64,000 bases of DNA, from positions 496,001 through 560,000 of the forward strand of contig NZ_AVBI01000001.1 in the NCBI RefSeq assembly GCF_000498475.1, read 5' to 3'. The first letter of the stretch is position 1. Each line of letters begins with the position of its first letter. This document shows, piece after piece, positions 17,174 to 27,300 of this stretch. The stretch comes from Flavobacterium cauense R2A-7 (lineage in GTDB: Bacteria > Bacteroidota > Bacteroidia > Flavobacteriales > Flavobacteriaceae). A program made the position numbers and the translations under genes. Below the pieces are notes generated by a model, which made no database searches, was not told where the DNA came from, and saw only the letters and a list, made by a program, of their open reading frames with translations.

Positions 17174-18661
17174 TTACAGTTTTTCAAGTTGTTCCGCAAT
17201 TTTACGGTCGTTCGACAATCGTGGCAATTTATTTTGTCCGCCTAATTTCCCGATGGATTTCATATAATCCTGAAAACCATTTTTCGGAATCATTTTAATA
17301 ACAACGGTTCGCAATACGTGTCCCGCAATCAAATCGTCGTAATACACATTCTGCTTGCGCATTGCGGCATCGATTTTTAACGCAAATTCGTCCGGATTAT
17401 TGGGTTCGTTCTCAAATTCGATGAACCATTCGTGATACGGCAACCCTTCTCTCGGAGTGATTTGCGGTGCTACGGTAAATTCATTCACGCGTACTTCCGT
17501 TCCTTCCATCGCTTCCTGCAACGCGGCTTCCACTTCTTTTCCGATAACGTGTTCGCCAAAAGCGGAAATGTAGTGTTTGATCCGACCGGAAACGATAATA
17601 CGAAAGGGTTTCAGACTCGTGAACTGAACGGTATCACCAATGTTGTACGCCCAAAGTCCGGCGTTGGTAGATAAAATTAAAACGTAATTAATACCCAATT
17701 CCACCTCACCAATCGTGTGGCGTTTTGGGTTTTCGGTGTGAAATTCATCGGCTTTGATGAATTCGTAGAAAATTCCGGAATTCAGCAACAGCAACATGCC
17801 TTTTTCATTTTGGGAATCCTGATAAGCGAAAAACCCTTCGGAAGCCGGAAACAACTCAATCGAATCTACTTTACGACCGATAAGGTTTTCGAATTTCGCG
17901 CGGTACGGCTCGTAATTCACCCCGCCGTAAATAAACAGATTGAAATTTTTGAAAATATCGCCTACGGGTTTGTTCGCTTTCGCCGATAATTTTTCGAAAT
18001 ACATCTGTACCCAAGACGGAATTCCGGAGATGACCGCCATATTCTCGTTGATGGTTTCTTCTACAATCGCATCGACTTTCGTTTCCCAATCGTCAATGCA
18101 ATTGGTTTCCCAACTTGGCATGCGGTTTTTCTGCAAATATTTCGGAACATAATGCGCGACGATTCCTGAAAGACGTCCGAGTTTGATGCCGTTTTTTTCT
18201 TCCAGAATCGGACTTCCTTGTAAAAAAATCATTTTTCCGTCGACAAAATCGGCCTTTCCGGTTTCGTGGATGTAACTCAGAATTGCATTTCGGGCCGCTT
18301 CGATGTGATAGGGCATGGATTCCTTCGTAAGCGGAATATATTTTGCTCCGGAAGTCGTGCCGGAAGTTTTGGCAAAATAAATCGGTTTTCCTTTCCACAA
18401 CACATTTTCTTCGCCTTTCACTACCCTGTCGACATACGGTTTTAATGCTTCATAATCGCGAACGGGAACTTTTTGAGCAAAATCTTCGGTTGTTTTTATT
18501 TCCGAAAAGTGATGGTCTTTTCCAAACTGCGTGTTTTTTGCTTCAGCGAGTAACTGCTCAAAAACTCTTTGCTGGATTTCCACAGGATTAGTAACCCATT
18601 TTTGGGTTTTATGGTGGATGAGGGCAGCGAACTGTTTGGCAAAAAATGCTTTTAAAGACAT
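17174..18661 (-). CDS. GH3-family acyl-adenylate-type enzyme
   Basis: A 495-residue member of the GH3 auxin-responsive promoter family, adenylate-forming enzymes that in plants conjugate amino acids to hormones; bacterial substrates are mostly unknown. The P-loop-like phosphate motif YFAKTSGTTSGAKYIPLT (about 108-125), the FIYGGVNYEPY segment and SGRIKHYISAFGEHVIGKEVE near residue 365 agree with this family. It lies 5 bp after the SdpI-like gene and 7 bp before the CarboxypepD_reg-like gene, so all are probably one operon. The reaction is inferred only from the fold. Confidence 0.82.
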   Translation of the reverse strand: MSLKAFFAKQFAALIHHKTQKWVTNPVEIQQRVFEQLLAEAKNTQFGKDHHFSEIKTTEDFAQKVPVRDYEALKPYVDRVVKGEENVLWKGKPIYFAKTSGTTSGAKYIPLTKESMPYHIEAARNAILSYIHETGKADFVDGKMIFLQGSPILEEKNGIKLGRLSGIVAHYVPKYLQKNRMPSWETNCIDDWETKVDAIVEETINENMAVISGIPSWVQMYFEKLSAKANKPVGDIFKNFNLFIYGGVNYEPYRAKFENLIGRKVDSIELFPASEGFFAYQDSQNEKGMLLLLNSGIFYEFIKADEFHTENPKRHTIGEVELGINYVLILSTNAGLWAYNIGDTVQFTSLKPFRIIVSGRIKHYISAFGEHVIGKEVEAALQEAMEGTEVRVNEFTVAPQITPREGLPYHEWFIEFENEPNNPDEFALKIDAAMRKQNVYYDDLIAGHVLRTVVIKMIPKNGFQDYMKSIGKLGGQNKLPRLSNDRKIAEQLEKL

Positions 18662-18666
18662 TGGTA

Positions 18667-19017
18667 TCAGGTGTTTGGAAATTTATTTTTAAGCGCGGTT
18701 TCAGTCGAAAAAAGAATGTAGAAAACCACCAGTAACGGAAAGATGATGCCCGGCACCATGAGCAATTTACCGTCTATTTTAATCAGCAATCCTAAGAATG
18801 AGGAAAGCAATAAAAAAACACTGCCTTGGGCCATTTTTAGGGTTGAAAAGCGTTGTGCAAAATGCCAGCGGTCTTCCGATTTCATAGAATTTGACGTTCG
18901 GTATCCGTAAAGGGAATTTATTTTTTTAGGCGGAAAAACATACATCACTATGGCGGCAATCATAAAAATAATACCGCACAATAACGGCATTTCCCATAAA
19001 TTGGCTGTCCACTCCAT
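18667..19017 (-). CDS. SdpI-family small membrane protein
   Basis: A 116-residue membrane protein with three predicted helices (about 10-28, 60-78, 85-102). The cytoplasmic loop NSLYGYRTSNSMKSEDRWHFAQRF is the SdpI C-terminal-domain signature; in Bacillus SdpI gives immunity to the SdpC toxin and senses it. This is the short form without the N-terminal half, widespread in bacteria and of unknown role. Its start codon overlaps the stop of the upstream gene. Confidence 0.75.
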   Translation of the reverse strand: MEWTANLWEMPLLCGIIFMIAAIVMYVFPPKKINSLYGYRTSNSMKSEDRWHFAQRFSTLKMAQGSVFLLLSSFLGLLIKIDGKLLMVPGIIFPLLVVFYILFSTETALKNKFPNT

Positions 19018-19490
19018 TAGTTCTTTTTGGTTTTGGATTCGACTTCTTTTCGCAATTCCAATTCGTTTTCAGACGGTTGTAAATCTGCTGCTTCCGGATC
19101 AATTTTCTCAGCTACGATAATCGAATCGATGTTTAATTTGGCATATTCCAAATCGCCGTTTAACACTTTTTTGATGGATTCTACATACTGATTGTTACGC
19201 TTCATGGCCTGTTCCAGCGAATCGGATTTTAATGTGAGTTCTACTGCTTTCTTTTTTAAATCGGTAGAGGCGTAACCGGGAATGTATTCGCGCAACGGTG
19301 TAAAGGCTATAATATAAGTCGTGACAAAAATAATCAATACGGCTCCTATGGTGGCTACCACGAAAACATTCATCAGGGTCAACCGGAGGGAAAACATTTC
19401 TTCAAACGTATCTTCATTCAGGATGACCAAACGGTTTTTACTGAAGAGTTTTTTCTTGATTTTCTGGCGTTTCAGTCTTTTCTCGGACAT
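19017..19490 (-). CDS. TM/coiled-coil protein resembling the N-terminus of M23 peptidases, catalytic domain absent
   Basis: I chose the start at 19490 (MSEKRLKRQKIKKKLFSKNR); an upstream ATG at 19538 would read through the -7 element. The 157-residue product has a basic cytoplasmic head, RLVILNEDTFEEMFSLRLT, one transmembrane helix (about residues 44-62) and a short charged coiled-coil tail ending in Glu/Lys repeats. This head and helix closely recall Bacteroidetes LytM/M23 endopeptidases, but the zinc-binding peptidase domain is missing. It may be a regulator or adaptor of peptidoglycan enzymes. It leads the operon with SdpI-like, GH3 and CarboxypepD_reg-like genes. Confidence 0.6.
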   Translation of the reverse strand: MSEKRLKRQKIKKKLFSKNRLVILNEDTFEEMFSLRLTLMNVFVVATIGAVLIIFVTTYIIAFTPLREYIPGYASTDLKKKAVELTLKSDSLEQAMKRNNQYVESIKKVLNGDLEYAKLNIDSIIVAEKIDPEAADLQPSENELELRKEVESKTKKN

Positions 19491-19507
19491 GCTTTCGGTT
19501 TGATTCA

Positions 19508-19515
19508 CAAATATA
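19508..19515 (-). promoter_or_regulatory. -7 element of the TM-stub/SdpI/GH3 operon
   Basis: Minus-strand TATATTTG matches TAnnTTTG and lies 17 bp upstream of the chosen start at 19490. This supports that start over the ATG at 19538. Confidence 0.5.
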
Positions 19516-19622
19516 AAAAATATCGCCTTGGATTGCATTAGGTTTTGGTAAACCTTTTCGTCTTTTTGGTTAAAGAAAACCTAAATTTCGGCTACTTTCT
19601 TTAAAAACAAAGCAATAGTTGT

Positions 19623-19651
19623 TTGACAAATAGTTTTTATGTCTAACTTTG
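19623..19651 (+). promoter_or_regulatory. Flavobacterial promoter of tatA
   Basis: TTG (19623-19625), an 18-base spacer and TAACTTTG (19644-19651) form one of the clearest promoters in the window, 48 bp before the tatA start. Confidence 0.7.
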
Positions 19652-19699
19652 TCGCATAAGTTTGAAGTAAATTATCAAAAACATAATTATTAAAGAGTC

Positions 19700-19885
19700 A
19701 TGGGAAAATTAGGGGCAACCGAAATAATTTTAATCGTAGTAGTGATTGTTTTACTTTTTGGAGGTAAAAAAATTCCGGAATTAATGAAAGGGCTTGGAAG
19801 CGGAATCAACGAATTTAAAAAAGCATCCAAAGGAGAAGATCAGGCTCCAGCAGCAAAAAAAGAAGACGAAGAAAACAAACAATAG
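19700..19885 (+). CDS. tatA: Twin-arginine translocase subunit TatA/TatE
   Basis: A 61-residue protein with one N-terminal membrane helix (about 7-22, [15 protein letters not shown]), the conserved [23 protein letters not shown] hinge and amphipathic helix, and a charged tail. TatA oligomerises to form the pore through which the Tat system moves folded proteins across the inner membrane. tatC is not adjacent, so this is a stand-alone tatA. It has its own promoter and terminator. Confidence 0.93.
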   Translation: MGKLGATEIILIVVVIVLLFGGKKIPELMKGLGSGINEFKKASKGEDQAPAAKKEDEENKQ

Positions 19886-19904
19886 TTTTTTCAATACCAA
19901 ATAA

Positions 19905-19936
19905 AAATCCCAAACGCCATAAGGTATTTGGGATTT
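19905..19936. terminator. Bidirectional terminator between tatA and tex
   Basis: AAATCCCAAA (19905-19914) pairs with TTTGGGATTT (19927-19936) and is flanked by A/T runs on both sides. It lies between the convergent tatA and tex genes and can end both transcripts. Confidence 0.75.
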
Positions 19937-19942
19937 TCTTTT

Positions 19943-22066
19943 TTATAAAATCATCGAAAGCTGAATGCGTTTTCGGGCTTCATCCACCTCGGTGACTTTC
20001 ACCTGCACGTGTTGGTGGAGTTTCACGACTTCGTTCACATCCGACACAAAACCTTCCTTGAGTTGCGAAATGTGAACCAAACCACTTTCCTTAATACCCA
20101 CATCAACGAAACAGCCGAAATTGGTAATATTGTTCACGATGCCCGGCAACACCATTCCGGTGCGCAGGTCTTTTATCGTTTTTACATTCGGGTCGAACTC
20201 GAATACTTTGGCGGCTTTCCTCGGATCCAGTCCCGGTTTTTCCAGTTCTTTCAGAATGTCTTTCAGTCCCAAAATCCCGATATCGTTCGTGATATAATTT
20301 TCCGGTTTAATGGCAGCGATTTTTTCTTTGTTGGCGATAAGTTCATGGGTTTTGATGCCCAAATCCTTCGCCATTTTTTCCACAATGCCGTACGCTTCCG
20401 GATGCACGGCCGAATTGTCCAACGGGTTTTTTCCTTCCTTGATTCGGATAAACGCCGCCGCCTGCTGATAGGCTTTTTCGCCCAAGCGGGGTACTTTTTT
20501 TAGTTGCTTTCGGTCCTCGAATGGACCGTTTTCACTTCTGTACGTTACAATATTTTCGGCCATCTTCTCGCCTATTCCCGACACATAGCTCAACAACGAT
20601 TTACTCGCCGTATTGATATTGATGCCCACCGAGTTCACGCAACGGATAACCGTATTGTCCAGTTCCTCTTTCAGTTTGGTCTGATCGACATCGTGTTGGT
20701 ACTGGCCTACGCCGATGGATTTCGGATCGATTTTCACCAATTCCGCCAACGGATCACTCAATCGTCTTCCAATGGAAACCGCGCCACGCACCGTCACATC
20801 ATAACTCGGAAACTCTTCTCTCGCGATTTTTGAGGCCGAATACACCGACGCACCGGCTTCGGAAACCACAAATACCTGCACCGGTTTGTCAAAAGCGATT
20901 TTCTTGATGAAAAATTCCGTTTCGCGCGAAGCCGTTCCGTTACCAATCGAAATCGCTTCAATATTATAAGCATTCACCATCGAACGGATTTTTTTCATCG
21001 CCATTGCAGTTTCATTCTGCGGCGCATGCGGGAAAATGGTTTCGTTGTACAATAAATCGCCTTTTTCATCCAAACAAACCACTTTACAACCGGTTCGGAA
21101 TCCTGGGTCAATCGCGAGAATTCGTTTTTCGCCCAACGGAGACGCCAACAAAAGCTGACTCAAATTGGCCGCAAAAACCTGAATGGAATTCACATCCGCT
21201 TTGGCTTTGGCTTCCTGAAGCGTTTCATTCGAAATCGCCGGTTCCAGCAAACGTTTGTAACTGTCTTTAATCGCTAACTTCAACTGACCCGCCGTCTCGT
21301 TATTGTTTTTGATGATGTTGTCTTCGATAAAACCAAGGGCTTCCTCCTTTTCCACTTCGACCGACACTTTGATGAAGCCTTCATTTTCCGCACGAAGCAT
21401 CGCCAGTAATCGGTGTGCCGGTGCTTTGGAAACCGGTTCGCTCCAATCAAAATATTGTTCGAATTTTTTGGCGCCTTCCTCCTCTTTTTTGGCTTTCACT
21501 ACTTTAGTAGAGATAGTCGCCTTGCGCTGAAACAATCTTCGCAAGTTTTTACGGATGAAAATGTTTTCGTTGATCCATTCCGCAATAATGTCGCGGGCAC
21601 CTTGCAAGGCTTCGTCTTCATTTACCACTTTATCATTCAGGTATTTGGAAGCGAGATACTCGACATCATCCGAATTCTGTGCCATGATGATTTTCGCCAA
21701 CGGTTCCAATCCGTTTTCACGGGCCGTATCGGCTTTGGTTTTCTTTTTCTTTTTGTACGGCAGGTAGAAATCTTCCAGTTCCTGCAAATCGAAACTGTTT
21801 TCGATTTTACTTTTTAATTCCGGGGAAAGCACATTTTGTTCTTCAATCGATTTTAAAATGCTTTCTTTTCGTTTTACAATTTCGGCAAACTGCTTGCTGT
21901 ATTTGGCAATGTTTTCAATTTGCACCTCATCAAGATTACCGGTTTTGTCTTTACGGTAACGGGCGATAAAAGGAATGGTACAGTCTTCCGCCAAAAGCTG
22001 TAAAGTACTTTCTATGTTTTTGGAAGCCGTCGGAACAAACTTCAGAATATAATCGATTGCAGTCAT
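19943..22066 (-). CDS. tex: Tex-family RNA-binding transcription accessory protein
   Basis: A 707-residue Tex protein. It has the helical N-terminal region (IPFIARYRKDKTGNLDEVQIE), the YqgF-like RNase H-fold domain around residues 315-440 (RILAIDPGFRTGCKVVCLD, GNGTASRETE), the helix-hairpin-helix pair (VNSVGININTASKSLLSYVSGIGEKMA) and a C-terminal S1 domain (about 635-705, GMVLPGIVNNITNFGCFVDVG). Tex proteins bind nucleic acid and affect transcription and stress tolerance; the exact biochemical role is unsettled. Single gene, convergent with tatA. Confidence 0.95.
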   Translation of the reverse strand: MTAIDYILKFVPTASKNIESTLQLLAEDCTIPFIARYRKDKTGNLDEVQIENIAKYSKQFAEIVKRKESILKSIEEQNVLSPELKSKIENSFDLQELEDFYLPYKKKKKTKADTARENGLEPLAKIIMAQNSDDVEYLASKYLNDKVVNEDEALQGARDIIAEWINENIFIRKNLRRLFQRKATISTKVVKAKKEEEGAKKFEQYFDWSEPVSKAPAHRLLAMLRAENEGFIKVSVEVEKEEALGFIEDNIIKNNNETAGQLKLAIKDSYKRLLEPAISNETLQEAKAKADVNSIQVFAANLSQLLLASPLGEKRILAIDPGFRTGCKVVCLDEKGDLLYNETIFPHAPQNETAMAMKKIRSMVNAYNIEAISIGNGTASRETEFFIKKIAFDKPVQVFVVSEAGASVYSASKIAREEFPSYDVTVRGAVSIGRRLSDPLAELVKIDPKSIGVGQYQHDVDQTKLKEELDNTVIRCVNSVGININTASKSLLSYVSGIGEKMAENIVTYRSENGPFEDRKQLKKVPRLGEKAYQQAAAFIRIKEGKNPLDNSAVHPEAYGIVEKMAKDLGIKTHELIANKEKIAAIKPENYITNDIGILGLKDILKELEKPGLDPRKAAKVFEFDPNVKTIKDLRTGMVLPGIVNNITNFGCFVDVGIKESGLVHISQLKEGFVSDVNEVVKLHQHVQVKVTEVDEARKRIQLSMIL

Positions 22067-22312
22067 GAAATTTTGAAATGAAATAAGAGCGCTAAAATAA
22101 CATCTTTACGGTTTATTTTTCCTGTCGCGGTACTATAATTTGCTTTTTGTACAGATTATCCGATTCTTTTTGAACATCAACGAAAAAACAGGGCTTTCCG
22201 ATGTGTTTCGCACTTTTTTTCATAACTTTATAATAGCTTCATTTTCAGTGTTATAAACTTTAAAAAAACTACTAACCTACACAAAGGGAAGTCCAATTAA
22301 CACATTCAAAAA

Positions 22313-22894
22313 ATGAAAACAATTACTTTAAAAGCAATCTTTTTTATCGCCGTTATTTTTATGTTGCTGGCCTTTGAAATACCTTCCGGTTGGTTCAAAG
22401 CGGGCAGTAAATCCGACAGTTATGAAATGGGAATCGACAAAGGTGCCGGTATGGACGGAAAAAACGCTGCCACCATCAAATCCATCGAAAATGTAGTTGA
22501 AGGCTATGGTACTCTGATGCAAAGTTCTTCACCGGATAAATTCAAAGGCAAAAGAATCCGGTTGAGCGGTTACATCAAAACCAAAGATGTAACCGGTAAA
22601 GCAGGATTTTGGTTGCGCATCGGTCAGGCCAATTCTCAAAGTTTTCTTGCCTTTGACAACATGATGGAACGTCCGGTGGTGGGTACTAGCGACTGGAAAA
22701 AATACGACATCGTGCTGGACGTATCCGATAAGGCTTCCAAAATATCTTACGGTGCTTTGCTGCGCGGCACCGGACAAATGTGGTTCGACAAATTAACGTT
22801 TGAAGTCGTCGACAATTCCGTGCCGACCACCGGTAAAAAAATTATAACCGTAAAAACCGTGAGCGAACCGTTAAATCTTGATTTTGAAAATTGA
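22313..22894 (+). CDS. Hypothetical protein with N-terminal membrane anchor and jelly-roll-like domain
   Basis: The 193-residue product has an N-terminal hydrophobic stretch (residues 7-22) that is a signal peptide or anchor, and a beta-rich domain (WFKAGSKSDSYEMGID, FKGKRIRLSGYIKTKDVTGKAGFWLRIG, GTGQMWFDKLTFEVVD) with the rhythm of carbohydrate-binding-like jelly rolls. Similar domains occur in Bacteroidetes beside AraC regulators or S41 proteases, often ending NLDFE as here. No catalytic motif is visible and the ligand is unknown. The 246-bp region upstream contains no other gene. Confidence 0.7.
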   Translation: MKTITLKAIFFIAVIFMLLAFEIPSGWFKAGSKSDSYEMGIDKGAGMDGKNAATIKSIENVVEGYGTLMQSSSPDKFKGKRIRLSGYIKTKDVTGKAGFWLRIGQANSQSFLAFDNMMERPVVGTSDWKKYDIVLDVSDKASKISYGALLRGTGQMWFDKLTFEVVDNSVPTTGKKIITVKTVSEPLNLDFEN

Positions 22895-22969
22895 TGAATC
22901 AGAAAACAATCATCTAAAATAATCGTAACAAATTTTGCCATTGCCTATCTTTGCGAAAAAACAACGCAA

Positions 22970-23233
22970 ATGCACCCGATTACGGTATATTTTTTGGCAA
23001 TGAACACTTTGGCTTTCCTTTTTAACGGAACAGATAAGTGGCTTGCCGTGCGTCAAAAATCGAGAATTTCAGAAAAAATGCTGTTGGGTTTGGCACTAAC
23101 GGGCGGTTCCATCGGTAGTTTGACGGGAATGCTGCTTTTCCGGCACAAGATTTCCAAAGCTTCTTTTCTGTGGAAGTTTTTCGGTATCGTTATGCTACAA
23201 CTTTTGTTCGTCTATTTCATTTGGAAAAGCTAA
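22970..23233 (+). CDS. DUF1294 small membrane protein
   Basis: 87 residues with an N-terminal helix (MHPITVYFLAMNTLAFLFNGTDKWLAV), a central RISEKMLLGLALTGGSIGSLTGMLLFRHKISK block and a C-terminal helix, which is the DUF1294 pattern. Elsewhere DUF1294 is often fused to cold-shock domains; here it stands alone. Function unknown. A -7-like TATCTTTG lies at 22946-22953, 16 bp before the start. Confidence 0.85.
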   Translation: MHPITVYFLAMNTLAFLFNGTDKWLAVRQKSRISEKMLLGLALTGGSIGSLTGMLLFRHKISKASFLWKFFGIVMLQLLFVYFIWKS

Positions 23234-23236
23234 ATA

Positions 23237-24289
23237 CTATTCCATCGAATGGTGACTGTTGTAATTCCGTTTCATGAAATTAAGAGCGGCTTCCATAATT
23301 TCGCCCATGGATTTTGCATTTTTAAAATTCTTGTCCATGGTGACTTTATACGTTTCTTTTTTTAACCGTTCCAGATTTATCGTTGGGGAAAGTTCGTTGG
23401 CTTTCATCGCCTCGAGCAGCTCACTCAGCCGTTCTTCAAAACCGGCCAATCGTTTTACCAATATGGAACGTTCTTCGTTTTGATATTGTTCGATGGAACT
23501 CTTTTTCAGCTTGTCATTGACCAGTTTTGTAAAAAGAAAATTCTCTTTGAACAGATGCGGTTTGTACAACTTGAAATTGCCTTCGTAACACTGCTGATCA
23601 AAATCGATGGCTCGGATTTTAAACACAATATGGTCGTAATCATAAATGGGAATTACCACGAAATTATAAGAACGCATGTCGCCTAAAAGTCCTATCATAC
23701 AGCGCTCGTTGAATTTGACGAACTCTTTGGCGATTTGCGCTTTCTCGGCTTCGGTACATTTGTCCAAATGATGTTTCAGGAAAACATCACCGGGAATCCC
23801 TACAATATGTTCTTCAATCAGTGTTTCCTTATAGACCAAAAAGTTAATACTGTTGGGTGACAGGATGTGTTCCAGTTCGAGTCCGAATATCCTTGACGCA
23901 TCGGCAATTTTGACATAAAAATGCGTGTAATTGTCGTTTAAAAGATTACGGATTTTCACCCGAAACGGCTTCGAATTTCCGAAGGTGCAAAAATCAATAT
24001 AATCGACCGTAAGGTTTTTGATGTTGCGCTCATCGCCATCGGAATGGAGCAACGTGTAAATCTTTTTCAGACTCAGATCGATTTCCTTTTTTTCGAATTC
24101 GTTGTAAAAAACCCTGACCCAAAGTGTGTCCTCATTGTTCTGGTCATACACCACCACCGAACCCTGAAAACGCAACAGATCCTGATAAAAAACCGTAGTT
24201 TTCACCACCCGTTTGTATTTTTCCAGATAATTGTACAACGGAGCACTGACGGGATAATATTGTTTCTTTAAAAGCTTTTCAGAGCTCAT
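23237..24289 (-). CDS. Uncharacterised cytoplasmic protein with possible kinase-fold signature
   Basis: A 350-residue soluble protein I do not recognise by name. LLGDMRSYNFVVIPIYDYDH followed by VFKIRAIDFDQQ (Asp204, Asn209, Asp229, Asp231) has the spacing of a phosphotransferase catalytic loop (D....N) plus metal-binding DFD, as in PI3K/HipA- or APH-like folds. Lys127 in HFYVKIAD could be the nucleotide-binding lysine. This is pattern reading only; no glycine-rich loop is obvious. The C-terminal 90 residues are helical and charged. It follows pyruvate carboxylase by 36 bp on the same strand, with no terminator between, so co-transcription is likely. Confidence 0.55.
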   Translation of the reverse strand: MSSEKLLKKQYYPVSAPLYNYLEKYKRVVKTTVFYQDLLRFQGSVVVYDQNNEDTLWVRVFYNEFEKKEIDLSLKKIYTLLHSDGDERNIKNLTVDYIDFCTFGNSKPFRVKIRNLLNDNYTHFYVKIADASRIFGLELEHILSPNSINFLVYKETLIEEHIVGIPGDVFLKHHLDKCTEAEKAQIAKEFVKFNERCMIGLLGDMRSYNFVVIPIYDYDHIVFKIRAIDFDQQCYEGNFKLYKPHLFKENFLFTKLVNDKLKKSSIEQYQNEERSILVKRLAGFEERLSELLEAMKANELSPTINLERLKKETYKVTMDKNFKNAKSMGEIMEAALNFMKRNYNSHHSME

Positions 24290-24325
24290 GGTGTCTGTAT
24301 TAATTCGAAAATAAGTTCTTCAAAA

Positions 24326-27300
24326 TTACTGAATCTGCATCACACAATCATTCTGCTCGATCATGGAATTCTGTTTCAGAATGATGGTGGTTACTTTTCC
24401 GTTTTTGGGAGCGCAAATCGTGGTTTCCATTTTCATCGCTTCAATCACGAAAAGCGGCGTGTCTTTTTCCACTTCCTCATTTTCTTTCACCAGAATTTTA
24501 ACCAAACGACCCTGTAACGGCGCACCGATATCATCCGCTCCCGAAACTTTCGCATTCGCCTGTTTGACGGATTGAATCGAATTGTCTTTGATGACAATGT
24601 TTCGCGTCTGGCCGTTAATCTGAAAATACACTTCGCGGAAACCGTCTTCGTTGGGTTCGCTCATGTACCGGAAATTGATCAGCATGTTTTTACCCAAATC
24701 GAGATTCACAATCAGTTCTTCATTCGCCTTTAACGGATAATAAAAATAAGGCGTCGGAAGTTTTTCCACTTTTCCGAAATACTTCCGGAAGGTATAAAAA
24801 TCTTCAAAAACCTTCGGGAACATGATGTACGACAATAAATCTTCCATGGTAAGTTTATCGTCGAATTTTTGATGCAGCAATTGCAATTCCAAATCGAAAT
24901 CAATCGGTTTTAAATGCGCATTGGGTCTTTCGGTATAAGCGATTTCTTTTTTCAGAATCATTTGCTGTAACGCTTTCGGGAATCCACCATACGGCTGACC
25001 CAAATCGCCCCGGAACAACTGTTTGACCGATTCGGGAAACGCCAGCGTATCTCCTTTTTCCATCACATCAGCAGCGGTTAAATTATTGGACGTCATGAAC
25101 AACGCCATATCACCCACCACTTTAGACGACGGCGTTACTTTTACGATATCGCCAAACAATTCGTTCACCACCACATAATTTTGTTTGATGATTTCAAATT
25201 TATCTTCCAATCCCAACGAACGAGCCTGAGGCAATAAATTGGAATATTGTCCGCCTGGAATTTCATGGTCGTACACCTCCGCGGTCCCGGCCTTTAACTC
25301 GCTTTCAAACGGATAATAATATTCGCGAACAACTTCAAAATAATTGGAGTATTCGTTCAGTTTTTTGAGGTTGATTGGATTTTCCCTTTCTGTCCCGTGC
25401 AAAATCGCTACCAATGAGTTGAAATTGGGTTGCGAGGTTAGTCCGCTCATCGAAGCCAAGGCTACATCCACAATGTCCACGCCCGCTTCAATCGCTTTTG
25501 CATACGTTGTGGATTGCACCGAAGACGTATCGTGCGTGTGCAGATGAATAGGAATGGAAATATTTTTCTTTAGTTCTTTGATTAAGATTTCGGCCGCATA
25601 CGGTTTGAGCAATCCGGCCATGTCTTTAATGGCCAGCATGTGCGCTCCGGCGGCTTCCAATGCTTTCGCTAAATCAATGTAATACTGAAGATTGAACTTT
25701 TGTCGGTCCGGATTCATAAAATCGCCGGTATAACAGATGCAGGCTTCTGCAATGGCATTGGTTTTTTCGCGAACCGTTTTGATGCTGTGTGTCATGCCTT
25801 CCAACCAGTTGAGCGAATCGAAAATTCGGAAGACATCAATACCGTTTTCGGCACTTTTAATGATGAATTGCTCCAGTACATTGTCCGGATAGGCCGCATA
25901 GCCCACCGCATTACTGCCCCGAATAAGCATTTGGAGTAAAATATTCGGAACCGATTTCCGGATTAGGCGCAAACGTTCCCACGGGTCTTCGTGCAGAAAC
26001 CGCATCGTTACGTCAAAAGTAGCGCCGCCCCAGACTTCCATCGAAAACAGTTGCGGAAAGTTTTTGGCAATGCCTTCGGTGACTTTCAGTATGTCGTAAT
26101 TGCGCAAACGAGTGGCAAACAACGACTGATGCGCATCACGCAAAGTGGTATCGGTATAGAAAATTTTCTTTTCGTTTTTGATGTAATCGATAAAGGCTTC
26201 CCTTCCCATTTCGTTCAGTAAATCCTTGGTGCCTCGCGGGAATTCCTTTTGGGTAACTTCCGGAATAATCGGTGTTCTGAAAACCTTTTTAGGGTCGTAT
26301 TTCGTCACATCCGGATGCCCGTTGACTTTCAGTTCGGCCAAATATTTCAGCATTTTGGTACCGCGGTCGTTAAAATATTCCGGATCGGGAATCGTCAGTT
26401 GCGGATTTTCCTGAATGAAATTTACGGTAGCTTCTCCGTTACGGAAAGTATCGTTCGTCAATACGTTCAATAAAAAAGGCATATTGGTTTTCACGCCTCG
26501 GATTCTGAACTCTTCCAACGTTCTTCGCAAACGGTCGGAAGCGCCTTTCAACGTTCGACCACTTGAAGACACTTTTACCAACATCGAATCGAAAAAAGGA
26601 GAAACCGTAACTCCCGAATAGCAATTTCCTTCATCCAGACGAATACCGTAACCTCCTGCATTGCGATAGGCGATGATGGTACCGTAATCGGGTTTGAAAT
26701 CATGCTCGGTGTCTTCGGTGGTAATGCGGCATTGAATCGCCCAACCCTTGCACTGGATGGCTTCCTGACTCTGAATGAAAATCTGACGATGCGTCAACAG
26801 ATATCCGGCAGCAATGATGATTTGGGAACGTACAATGTCGATTCCCGTAATTTCTTCGGTGATGGTATGTTCAACCTGAATGCGCGGATTGACCTCAATG
26901 AAATAAACGTTTTCGTCTTTATCGACTAAAAATTCCACCGTTCCGGCATTGTTATAATTGACGTATTTCGCAATTTTTAAAGCGTAATCGTATAACTTCT
27001 GTTTGGTTTCGTTTTTAAGAATAGAAGGCGCGATTTCAATCACTTTTTGAAATCTTCGTTGCACGGAACAGTCGCGCTCGTACAAATGGACAATGTTCCC
27101 GAAATTATCCCCCAGAATCTGAACCTCAACGTGTTTTGGGTTGTCGATGAATTTTTCTAAAAATACCGTGTCGTCGCCAAAGGCTTTTAACGCTTCACTT
27201 TTGGCGTTGTTAAAGGCCGTTTGCATTTCTTCCGCATTGCGCACCACACGCATGCCTCTTCCACCGCCGCCGGCTGCCGCTTTTAACATGACCGGGTAAC

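Noticed and set aside
20009..20503. 164-residue ORF opposite tex
   Set aside because: It is antisense to a well-conserved gene and its sequence has no family pattern; a shadow of tex codons.
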